This document shows positions 24,250 to 34,752 of a stretch of DNA of 64,000 bases, piece after piece. The position numbers and the translations under genes were made by a program. Source of the DNA: Hetaerina americana (lineage: Eukaryota; Arthropoda; Insecta; Odonata; Calopterygidae); contig JAKTNV010000024.1 in assembly GCA_022747635.1 (NCBI GenBank), positions 124,001-188,000 of the forward strand, written 5' to 3'. The first letter of the stretch is position 1, and each line of letters starts with the position of its first letter. The notes below the pieces were generated by a model. The model was not told where the DNA came from and made no database searches. It was given only the letters and a program-made list of their open reading frames with translations.

Positions 24250-24900
24250 AATGATGCGCTTGAGACGGCAAGGTGAAGTTTTTCAAAGAAAACTCGGCCT
24301 CGTGGCCTCCGCCACATAAGGGCCCACGTGGTGTTTTATCAAGTGTGACCACTCTTCCCCGCTCGTTCACTTTCTCCGGGCTGGAAAGGATAAAAAAAAA
24401 TCCGAACTAGGCGATTTATCGATTCAACCGACCCGGCCGTCGCGTCGCTCCCGTTGGGGCGGCGGTTGAAACGAGGTGGGTGAGCCTGCACAGTTGTAAA
24501 GAGCGAACTGATCTTTTCCACGGGTTGGGAAAGTGTTTCAGTTTGCGGCAAAAATAGGATTCTCCGAGTCCCGCCGAGTTGCCCGCCTCTTCTCTCTCCC
24601 AGCCGCGCGCGCGGCACTCCCACACAGTGCCCCAAACGCACCCGACTCCCCCGCCCACCCACCCATCTACCACCTTCCGTCTCCTACTTTATTTTGGCGG
24701 CCTCCTCACACCACGTCCCCCCCTTCCTCCCCCTCTTCTCCCTCGCCATGCCCGTCCCACATCCGGGTAATTATACTCTCGCTGAGTTGTAGGATACCGA
24801 GGAGGTTCTCTCATGTAGGCAAAATTTGTCGCGTACCACGAAGGGCTTATCTTGGGAGGAGGGGAGTGGAACACCACTTGCTCCGCTTGGATGGATTTTT
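24250..24900. other. GC-rich, pyrimidine-biased island
   Basis: A CpG-rich block with a strong C/T bias on the plus strand at about 24580-24760, the opposite strand bias from the islands at 4.8 and 21.4 kb. Open frames on both strands are proline- or arginine-rich and low complexity. A plus-strand donor-like CCGG|GTAATT occurs near 24770. It may be another regulatory island; no protein is supported. Confidence 0.3.
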
Positions 24901-27900
24901 AGAGCTCAAAGTACCGAAGACTCGAAACTAATAAAAAAACTACAAGAATGATGGAAAACAAAGTATTTACATTGTCTTTCACCGCGAAATAAATTAAATT
25001 TTGTTTTATTTTTAATGCTGATATAGTAATAGAAATGTTAACTTCGCTGGGCAAAAAAGTGCTGGCACATATGTAATTTCATGTCTAGGGTGAAACCCCA
25101 TTGCACATGATTGCACAAGAGAAGATTCTGTTCTCCACCGACTGACTAATATGCAAGGAGAAACAATTACAATTGGATTAATCAAAATTTTGAGTCAGAC
25201 AGATAAGTTTCGGCATATATTTTGCGGAATTTTGCGAAAGAATAACATTTACTCCGTCTTGTTGGGCTGAATGAGATGTAAAGTGGGATTTTTGATATTC
25301 ACACAACTCTGAACTCATCCAGTGATAACATAATCAGCCTCAAACTGCTTGGTTAGTCATTTATTAGTTTCTGCATTTTTGTTGAATTTGACTGAGTATT
25401 CTAAATTGCTGAATAAAATTTCATCAGCGCAGCGTTATTAAAATCCGTCTCTCCGTCTAAAATCCGACTCCGTCATTTAAATTATTACATTACCCTCGCC
25501 ATCATGAAATTGTAAAGAATTTACATTCATTCCGATACAATTCACTATCGTTTTAGTAATATCTTTTGTTTTGATGTACAAGTAACACTGAGGCGATTCG
25601 ATAATTGCTTTGACGATGAATTGAGTCATTTCACGAGAGAATATATTTTTAAAAACTCCTGAATTAAATGCCTAGGGGATGGTATCTGTATGACTAGCAA
25701 ACGATGCAACGAAATGTTCTTTACTCTCACTGACTCGGAATGGCTACTTCTTCTTTTCTTGCCCTTTCCTACGACTTGGCGTTCACTCGGTGCCGTCAAA
25801 TATATTTTTCAAAGCGACTTTAAGCCATTTTTGTACGACCACGGTACAGATCACGCCTGTAATTTTGAGTGAGGTATGCTCGTTATCCTCAAGTTTAAAC
25901 TTCTTCGTGTATGGCGTTTATACAATCATCGTACACATAGTTTTGAGAGCAGAGACAGAGAAAGGATGCGTGTTTTTGGTCTTGTGTGCATTCGGATTAA
26001 ACAACGTTAAACTGTTGCCTATAAGATCTGTGAATTCCTCTACTCTTTCCACGGTATGTTATTTCTAACATTTCAACAGTCGATGCATAAATGATAACAT
26101 TTAGGAGATACTTATAGTGCGTGTGAAGAGGAATTAGTCACGACAGCAAGGAGAAACAAAACTTATGACTAACGTCAACAATCAAAATGATACCTATTAA
26201 TTCGAACACTTTCTTCTTATAAACTACTGGAAGTCACCTCAAGGAAAATGCTCCATTTAATAAATATTGGGTTTACAAAAGCTATCTACCTGAACTGAAT
26301 CCTGCAGTTGATTTCCTGACCCAATGTTGTTTACCAATGTCCCAGGACATTGATTACAATATTTCAAGTAGTGGTGTCAACAAAAAAACATTAAGAGCAT
26401 CAAGTGACGTTTTTACATATTAAATGTCTTACTACATTGCATTAGGATTACATTAGTTAACTTTAAAAAATTATTCTTTTAAAATTATTTACAAAGTTTA
26501 AACACAAACATACTTATCACACTGGCAATATTATTAAAATTAGAAATAAAAATGGAAGAGTCAAATCAATAAATACATAAAGCTGCCGATTTCACATGTT
26601 TATCATTTCCGCTTTACCAAATTTAATGCATTCGTTTAACTTCGAAAATAAAACCATGATTTCTGGTGGAAGTTCATTACCATCTCATGTTCGAACCAAT
26701 CTATTTTCGGATATGGTGATGAAAGTTTTTCACTTCTACCTTTAACTCGATCACGTAATTAATAAAACTACCGCTTCGTTGGTCGTTAAAATTTCAGCAA
26801 GTCAAAAGTGTAAACTTTTATTGAGCCAATGCTTTATCGTTGATATACCTGTTTTACTGGAAGTAAAATAGATATATCATTGAAAATAATAATATAGTAA
26901 TAATAGCAATTTAGTAGATATCCTTCGGATGAACGTGAATGCTTCAAATCCTGTGAAGTCTTAAAGCAAAAATAACAACCTCCTAATTAAGATATGATTT
27001 CCAAAGAACGTATTTATTTCTCGTTAGTTTTGAATACTTGTATAAATTCAAGTTCAAAAAAGTTATCAGTTTAATTAACCTTACTTTTCTTTGAACCTAA
27101 ATTCTGGGTTTCACCAAGAGGCAGTGATTTTGTACCTTGGGAGTACGTGCCTGAAACGGTTGCATCTTGCCTTTCAACTTCAATTACCCATTTACCGAAG
27201 ACGGCAACCGTAAAAAGGGAAATCTCGATCCCGTGAGCAACCAATGGGAATTTGTGCGCAGATTTTCCTCTCCGAATTATTCTAAAGGCTTGCTATGATA
27301 ATTGCTATGACTATTCCAAGTGATTATTTATTTACGAACCCCACGGTGTTTCTCATGTTGAGTACATCGAATCAACGGATAAAATGAAATGAAACTAGTG
27401 AACGGAGTAATGAAAATAAAGTCTTTACGGGGCGCATGCTATTCTTGTCATAATCTTGCGACGATGCATCATATAATCCATTCTCTAAAACCAAAGTAAA
27501 ACTTGGACATTAGTTCCATTACAGTTGAAATTCACCCTTCGAGAGAGTTTGAGGATATTAATCCACCCATTTTCTCTCCAACATCCCCCAAGTCACCGAA
27601 ACAAAGATGATTTAAACTTTCTGTTTTATATAAATTATGAATGACATCACGTTGAGTTAACTGTCCATTTCTTATCATTAGCTCGCACAATAGCAAAGCT
27701 TGCATGATGACAGCGAGTTGATAGGTGAAATGAAGCTTTTAGGCAAATCCTCTAGCCTCCTATTCCACCATTTTGACACATATAGAAAGCCATCCCATTG
27801 AGAAATTCTGAAGCCGCCCCATAAGCATTTGGTTACTGCTCCGACCTGATATTTTATTCGTGTTTCGCCACCCTGAGTGTTGCACTACGTCAAAACAAGC

Positions 27901-28591
27901 TCCTTTCTTGATGCCAAATTAAGTATGGCCATAAAGTAAGAAAATCGAGGCTTCGAAACTCCAGTGCACTTTAATCAACCCCTATTCATCAAGAGTTCAA
28001 ATGATCGAGGTATAATTTGCCACTGACGACCACAGCGAGAATTACGCTCCATTCCCGGCGGGGGAAACTTCTTGGAGCCCTCCTCCACCGCGTGCCTCCC
28101 TCCACCATGTGCGGGGGAGAGGACAAGTGAATTGCGAGAACGTGGTGGTGACGCTGACCCCCCCCCCCTCCCCATCCGCCGAGACGACCCAACCTCTGAG
28201 GTGATGAGATATTCCCAGACGTGTTTCGCCATAATTGGGTTCGTGTCGACGCCAGGTTTTCAGTCTCCTCCCCCCCCCCCAGGGACACCTAGATCCTCAT
28301 AGTTACCAGTGCATGAATTAATTAGTGAGAAGGTAAAGACAATATTGGATGCCCCTTAGACAACATTATTAATCATTGAGCTCTTTGAAATGTGTAAGAT
28401 TCAAATCCATTGTCTTCCCTCGCTTTCTATTCTTTCAAACGCTGTTCGTGCAGGAGTGGAGCATTCACAGACAATTAATCTCAGGTAGACTCATTTTAAA
28501 AATATAATTTTCTATCTAAATATGACTACGACCCTTATGACCTTATGTTTTCGCTACGCACACTCAAACATGCATAAATACCTGACTGGCA
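24901..28591. other. long gene-free stretch
   Basis: AT-rich with normal CpG content. A small GC-rich patch at about 28030-28280 holds two C-homopolymer tracts and domain-free open frames. No gene is supported. Confidence 0.45.
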
Positions 28592-28697
28592 ATGCAGCAA
28601 TTTCAAAGTATAAAAATCATTCACCTTGACCGGGATACGAACCCAGATCCCTCAATTTCCGGACGAGTGCTTTAGCCAGTTAAGCTACCGAGGCGTC
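28592..28697 (-). repeat. SINE-A copy, minus strand
   Basis: It has the tail AATGCAGCAATTTCAAAGTA, the B-box region CCGGGATACGAACCCAGATC (one change from the usual GGTTCGAATCC type) and the A-box region GCCAGTTAAGCTACCGAGGC. A perfect 39-base palindrome directly abuts its tRNA-head end. Confidence 0.85.
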
Positions 28698-28736
28698 CTG
28701 TACAAGGAATTTTCCAAGGGAAAATTCCTTGTACAG
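28698..28736. repeat. perfect 18-bp palindrome at the head of a SINE
   Basis: CTGTACAAGGAATTTTCC (28698-28715) is followed by AAG and then its exact reverse complement (28719-28736). It starts exactly where the SINE head ends. It looks like a hairpin made by template switching or fold-back repair, or a remnant of an inverted SINE junction. Confidence 0.85.
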
Positions 28737-29883
28737 AACCTAAGCCCTCTTACAAATATGAGTCAACAAAGTTGGTGAAAACAATAGCATTGAGTAAGTC
28801 ATAGTTTAGAATTACTATATTTTCCTTTGATTGTCTTAATCGTTGTCGTTATCCTCCATCATGTAGATGAAGCAGTAAGGGAAAGGCTAGTAATTATAAC
28901 ACACTTGAGGCCTGAAGAGGTTAGCTATATAAATGAAATACCTATTTCAAATGGGCAATAGAAAAACACGAAACTGAAAAGTAATTAATTCAACAAATTA
29001 TCTTGGACAGTGGTTCGAAGCTCCCATCAATTTCATTTAGCAATTCAGAAACTAGTGGAGGGGGAGGTTTAGTATAGAAATTAGTCAATAAATATGGCGG
29101 TTTTGATACAGCAAACTCATTGTTCTATCTATTATATTATTTTATTCTATTAGCTGGGTAAATCTTTCTTCGCCCTCGACACACCGTCTTTACCTTGGAG
29201 TTATTGAACAATTCTATGAAAGAAAATGAATGCATTTGAATCCATTCGGAATGGCTCCATTAGGTAATTGCTCGATGCCCCAGGCCAATCACGCAGCATC
29301 AAAGATAATATAAGCACCAAGAAAATATAAGGATGATTTCCAGAACTGCAATACTTATCTCGATATCCTATTCCAACGTTCAAAATTAAATTTTAATGAA
29401 ATGTAGAAGTTAAGCAGCGACGAATATTTTGATGTATACAGATTCAGCAGCTCATCATGAAAATGTAAGTATACCCGAGTCCATTGAAATTAACGTAGGA
29501 AAATAATGTGCTCGAAATCATAAGCGCTAATAATTACAAATTTCCAGATTTCCTGTCAATGTATTTTTGCACCGTTGTATAGTCTGTGACCATCCAAAAC
29601 CTAACTTATACGGTAGAACGCCGATAATTATAGATTTCCTATCATCCAGCCATTTTCCAGCATCCCTTGGACGGTTACTCAACAAAGGCTACGGAGAACT
29701 TCGTTCAGGGAAAGAGAATATCTAACCAGCAGTTAACTTGGCATTAGGCTGCGAAGGAAATGAATGACAGCATTTTCGAGCAGAGAAGTCAAAAGCAAAA
29801 TTCCACAAAAAAAAACACCAGAAAGACAATATTTGGTCAATCATATGTCAATTTTGGCAAAATTCACTAAAATACTGACTTAC
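28737..29883. other. no gene seen
   Basis: AT-rich non-coding sequence. A plus-strand donor-like AAAT|GTAAGT near 29468 has no convincing coding frame before it. Confidence 0.4.
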
Positions 29884-30450
29884 CTTTCCGTGAAGAACAG
29901 CACCAGAGAAAGAAGTGCAAGCAGCCTTCAAGTACGGGCGCCGGTCCCTGGAAGGGCATTCGATTCGGGCGAATACTTCATCGATGGTGGATGGAGGATC
30001 ACGGAAAGGGAAAAGGCGGTCGAAGTCGACGTCGGCAATGCCGCAACAAGGATTGCTTGTTTTCGTTGAGCGCGCGCGCGCCATGCTCGCGGAATGAAAG
30101 CTCTTGACGAAGTCCCCGAAGTCAACGGCCCATTCTTGCGATTCAAGGGCGTAGATGGCGGCACTGGAGCATAGATAAAGCCCCGGTCTATTAAGCAGTC
30201 TGCAGCTGAAGGGACTTGTCTCATCACGAGAGACATCCACGGCAACCCATTCTGCCCTCTTGTCGCAAACGCGCCATACGAGTTCAAAGCGATCGTGGGC
30301 GTGTCGAGCATGGGAAACACGTCCTGAACTACCTTCAATTCAACCTCCCACACCATGCATCCCCTTCCAATTCTCCCCACCCACCCATTAGAGCCAACGG
30401 GCTATGTCGAGGAGTGACCGTCCAACTCACGGATCAAGACAAAAGAGCGA
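29884..30450 (-). other. GC-rich block with a strong minus-strand splice donor
   Basis: On the minus strand the block ends in GAAAG|GTAAGT (GT complement near 29881-29883), an excellent donor. A minus-strand frame is open for about 110 codons up to it, but the translation has no recognisable domain and another minus frame is open too, as expected in GC-rich DNA. A (GC)n run lies at about 30069-30081. It could be the first exon of an antisense or non-coding transcript running leftward, or coincidence. Confidence 0.25.
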
Positions 30451-32339
30451 ACGTGCATTCCAGGAATCCTCCCCTAAAAGATTTCGTTTTCCCCGCCCTA
30501 TTAAATTTCGCGAAGGTGCAAGAGAAATTTAATATTTCTCGGTGGCATTGGGGATTAAAGAACTTCCCAGTGTAGCGTAATCATAAAGGAGTAAGTCAGA
30601 ACGCTTTCGTGGAATATTTCCAGCGCCCACGTAACAAGCAACAAAATTCAGCAAGGGGTTGGAACATTTTATGAGGTCGTTATTCAACCGCTGCATAACG
30701 CCACAAAATGTGGTAAACATTTTGGTTACCTAGCTATCGAATGAAACTTGACTTGAAGACTTGAATGGGTGCGATTTCAATGCTAAATATACTGAATACT
30801 TTACATCATTATCGCATTTCGTATAAGGCGACTTTTTGTAGAAGAAAGAATCAGGTGTAGCCTGAGTTGAAATATTTTCTGAGCAATCAATACGAGTATT
30901 ACTTGTCATATAACTCGTGCAGAAAGATGAAATAAAGAATAATTCAAAAAAGGACCACATTTAACAATTCAGGAATAGTTTTACTTAAATACAACAAATT
31001 TAAGCGGGATTATCTTCTTGCATGGGAAATGTTACGTTGTCCTAAAAATTGTCGCATGCTGCCACTACTATTCAACCACGAACAACTAGTAACAGCAATT
31101 AATTCCTATTACTTAATATTTCTAAATGAAAGTTTTCGGACATTTCACATTTTACTGTAAATTAGCTCCACAACCTGAATCATTCGGTACCCAACTACAA
31201 ATCCACGGATATAGAAATTCTAACACATTCTAACAGTAGATTCAATAATGAAGTCCCGGGAAAACAAAACCTAAATTTCCCACCGTAAGCCGGGCAATCA
31301 TGTCACTGCCTTCCTTTCCGTTGGCTGATTTATTCTCCTAGCGCATTCTACAGCGCCACCGACCACCTCTGGTTATCGTCCCGGAGGAGAGGGACACGAT
31401 GAGGTTATACATACACCACACCACTGCCTTGCATCCTCCCTTCTTCCCCCACACCCATCGTAGCCCCTCCCCCAAGGTGGAAGGCCACGTCGACATGATC
31501 CATGTGGCCAGGAGCTTCCGGTGCTTAAGAACGAAGCGACGTCGGCGAGGAATGTGAGAATTGGGGGAAAAGGCCACATGCTGAGCGCCATATTACAGGC
31601 GATCGAATGAATAGTGGACTAAGATTGCCACAGAAAACGATATTATACAATTAATCAGATTCCATTGGTAAACATACTACACCAATTGGAGCACTGTCTT
31701 TTTTTCACTTTTGCTTGAACGCTAGGTGGCCCACACAATGAAACAATTTCACTAACGCTTTTAAGTTCGCCTCCGCGAACGGAAAAGTTACGGTTTCAAC
31801 CAGAAATTTTAAAGGTTTTTTTGTACAAAAACAGTTTTTGAAAGTCTTGAAAGGGTTTGTTTCAAAAAGCAACCGAAGTTTAGAAAGTGCCGATTGCGAA
31901 GGAGTGGAACTGGGAATGGTTAAGGGTAACTTTGATGCGAGAATTGGGATATGCGCAGATGGACCCAAGTTTGGAGTACGAGGAAAGCGGGTTTCCCTCC
32001 TCTACCATTCCCAACACCCTCAGATACAGAAATAAGACTGGATGACTCCTCCACGACTCTCACAGGGATGACGTCAATACTTTCGATACGCAAATCTCTT
32101 AATAGGATGGTCTCGATTACGAAATAATTCGCGGAGACACCTGGAATGTTTGTCTATAAACCCGCGCAATATCATCAAAGTTCTCCTCGGTTACTCCATT
32201 TGTTCCAATCCCCTCCCCCTTCAAATTTTTGGGATGAAACGAGGAGGAATGTATTGTTTTCATACCATTTACTCCCCATAGTAACCGAGACGACATCATT
32301 TAACCTTAAAAAGAATGCTGTTTGTTAATAGAAGCACAT
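30451..32339. other. no gene seen
   Basis: Non-coding. A GC-richer patch at 31330-31590 lacks recognisable coding content. Confidence 0.4.
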
Positions 32340-32352
32340 ATTAGGTTCACCC

Positions 32353-32636
32353 AAAGACAAAATTGGCATAATGCAACAAAGCGGGGTTTATAAACTCAAT
32401 TGTGCGGACTGCAACGCCATCTATATTGGACAGACAGAGAGGACATTCGATATTAGAATCAAAGAACACCGTTCATGCTTTACAAAGAAAGGCAACAAAT
32501 ACCCCAATTCGCCAAACACCTCTCACATAAAAATCACACGAGTAACTTCACAGCAGACATTCTTCACACTGAAATGAAAGGACGCAGGTTGAATGCTTTG
32601 GAAGAGTTGGAAATTTGGCAAATCCCTTCAGTCTGA
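32353..32636 (+). pseudogene. Penelope-type GIY-YIG endonuclease domain, frameshifted
   Basis: The first part (about 32353-32500) gives SGVYKLNCADCNAIYIGQTE, containing the GVY...YIG core, then RIKEHRSCF with the conserved Arg and His region. A frameshift near 32500-32508 moves to another frame that continues FAKHLSHKNHTSNF and ends LNALEELEIWQIPSV at a TGA (32634-32636). This matches the C-terminal layout of Penelope-like endonucleases, which nick target DNA during retrotransposition. The frameshift means the copy is dead. Confidence 0.75.
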
Positions 32637-33089
32637 CAGGTTTGAGTTGGTCAATGAAATTAATTATACCTCTCCCGTCCCCCCTTCTAAAATTCTTAAA
32701 AGGCTTCAATATCTTTCCGTACCAACCCTACCCCCACCAAGGCAGTGATGATCATCGACCGTCCCTTAACAAAGGTAAAACCATTGTAGACAAACACTCC
32801 CCCTCTAATTAAATGTAGAACACAATGTGTTTGTTTTTTTTCCGCCGCTATTTCTAAGAACAGTGGATTGTTACATTGTGTTTTTCATTTAATGATCACT
32901 TAATTAATATAAACTTTCACAAATTTGAGCCAGTAACCTTCCAATACATAGCCTCCCCCTCCCCTAGACCATTAATAGGCTGCTGCACCTTAACTCAACC
33001 TACCCCCTCTACCTTACTCGCCCTACCTTACCCCCTCTCCTCTCCCTTACTCCCCTCTTGGAGCCTGACTATATAAGTTGAAAAATGTT

Positions 33090-33149
33090 GATTTACGTTA
33101 CCTGATGATGATGCGCAGCATCGAAACCATGGTCGTGAAATATTAAATC
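33090..33149 (+). ncRNA. hammerhead-ribozyme-like motif (Penelope type)
   Basis: The fold was read by eye. Core CTGATGA is at 33102-33108. Stem II is GATGC (33110-33114) / GCATC (33118-33122) with loop GCA. GAAA is at 33123-33126. A 3-bp stem III ACC/GGT (33126-33128 / 33131-33133) has a 2-base loop. The cleavage-site base C is at 33134. Stem I is TTAC (33098-33101) / GTGA (33135-33138) and, beyond an internal loop, GATTTA (33090-33095) / TAAATC (33144-33149). The tiny stem III and internally looped stem I match hammerheads reported in Penelope-like elements. One extra T at 33109 between core and stem II departs from the consensus and may weaken cleavage. Confidence 0.65.
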
Positions 33150-33160
33150 TTTATGGTGGA

Positions 33161-34653
33161 AATGTTAAGTTTCTTTTTACCCTCATACCTAAGGTAAAAT
33201 TTTGGAGGTGAAAAAACTTAAAAGTTTAAAAATACGTGCCATAAAATTTGAAAATTCCCATTTATAATGAACAATAGTGCCTTCGTCCAGTGTATTTGAG
33301 TCCAAGCGACCCTGGTTTCAACGGCCACTGAGGCATTATCTAGGAGAGGTATTGTTTGGTAAAATGTCATATGAATTTATAAAAATGGGATGAAACAATA
33401 CCTTCGAAGACATATTCTATCGGCTATTTGTAGGCCCCATATTCTCTAGTCCCGAGATGCTTTTTTCCCTTGCCGCGAAAGAAGCAGCCAAGGCCTTGAA
33501 TCCTCTCCCATACCCAACATTACTCCACTAATCCCTCTCCCAGCTCGTCGTCTAATGAATGGCTTCTGGGTTAGCCTACAGCACTCACCTCGCGCTACGG
33601 CTTTAAAGAGCCTAGAGCTACTCGGTCCGTAGGGATCTGGGCCTTTCAAAGGGTTTACACGAGCCAATGCCGAAATTATCAGGAAAACAAAAGGTCCCCA
33701 CTTCTCCCCTCCCTCCCTTCTGCAAGAGGTGGAAAGAGTTCAGACAGCGTCGCGGCAAAACTGTGACACCGGAAATATGTTCACCGAAGACGCCCAGTTT
33801 GCCGGCCATCCCGCTCGAAATTTCTAAGAAAATTCCATTTTCATTTTTGGATAACAAAGAAATCTCCTAAAAATTGTGGAACAGCGAAAATATCTTATAT
33901 TAAAATGTAAATTGACTTTAGTACGAGGCGAAAAGGGTTCGGAACGTAAGGATGGAGTAAGATTAACATTCACCGAAGAGGCCCGCCCGAACTGACTTCG
34001 GCAGGGCAGGTTGAGCACGATGGGACAAGGGTGAAGGAGTGAAAGTTGAGAATCATAAAACACTCCATCGGTGAGCCCTTAAAGAACGATATAACCAGGC
34101 TACATCTTCCCTCCGCATGCGCTCACACTTTTCAAAAGAAAAGGACTGAGCCTAAAACAAAAGTAATAAGATTGGAGAGAAACTAAACGGTAGGCTAGAG
34201 TTGATCGTTTTTTTAACACAAACTCTTCAAATTTAGCCCGTACACATCTTTAGAGATAACAAAACCTCTGACTGTACCACCTACTTATTCTCCAAACAGA
34301 AAAATCTGTGGAGACCACTGTCACCTTGATATTTTTATTGGGATGAATTTAGCTTAATTTTCTAATTGAAATCATGTTTTACAACCCCAGAGATAGCTAG
34401 AGACAAAAATTTGCAACTATGGTTTTGGCTGCCAAAAGAATTCAGATCGAAAGTGAAAGAAGAATGTGAAAGCTCATCTGCTTCAAGCAAATCATATTTG
34501 AGAAAAAAGTATGAATAATGAGTAATGCTAATGCAAAATAAGACTGCCGAAAACACAGCAAAGAAGATGATACAAATTTGCAGAGCACATTAATGGGCAC
34601 AACAACCTCCAAAAGAGAATAACAGACAAAATAATTTATTGAAACAATTACAG
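33161..34653. other. no firm gene; base composition changes here
   Basis: Up to about 34.2 kb CpG is common; after it CpG becomes rare. An open plus-strand stretch at 34363-34520 (including LWFWLPKEFRSKVKEECES) follows a possible acceptor at CAACCCCAG (34388), but no phase-compatible donor to the next exon was found, so it is not called. Confidence 0.4.
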
Positions 34654-34752
34654 TAGAACATTCATGGTATGCCTTTGAGAAATGGATGGAATCTGACTGC
34701 ATGGCTGACTTTTTGCCCCAAAAACTATTGTGGGCACTCACCCTCATTCAAG
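34654..34752 (+). CDS. candidate internal coding exon (99 nt, symmetric phase 1)
   Basis: The exon is bounded by ACAATTACAG| and CAAG|GTACAC. It is open in the frame giving HSWYAFEKWMESDCMADF... and is visibly GC-richer than the flanking DNA. It begins and ends in phase 1, so including or skipping it preserves frame. Its last G plus the TT that starts the 36981 exon makes a Val codon, giving LTLIQ-V-RKENEQMM. The protein family is not recognised. The acceptor has a weak pyrimidine tract, and 32 open codons could arise by chance in this sequence. Confidence 0.35.

Larger units (their letters stand above)
32340..33160 (+). mobile_element. 5'-truncated Penelope-like retroelement
   Basis: What remains is the 3' portion: a GIY-YIG endonuclease reading frame (32353-32636, frameshifted), a C/T-rich untranslated part with repeated CCCTACC-type motifs at 32940-33060, and a terminal segment with hammerhead-ribozyme-like structure at 33090-33149. 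Penelope-like elements characteristically carry a C-terminal GIY-YIG domain after their reverse transcriptase and hammerhead motifs in their terminal repeats, so the order found here fits. No reverse transcriptase could be recognised upstream, which implies 5' truncation. The left boundary is approximate. Confidence 0.75.

Noticed and set aside
29848..30380. Minus-strand protein-coding exon ending in a perfect donor
   Set aside because: The donor is excellent, but two minus frames are open and neither translation has a recognisable domain. It is kept only as a possible transcript start.
33280..33345. tRNA gene or SINE suggested by GACCCTGGTTTCAACGGCC
   Set aside because: No matching A box or cloverleaf arms could be drawn.
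34363..34520. Open plus-strand stretch containing LWFWLPKEFRSKVKEECES as an upstream exon
   Set aside because: The acceptor is plausible, but no donor gives a phase compatible with the 34654 exon, and the frame ends in a stop.
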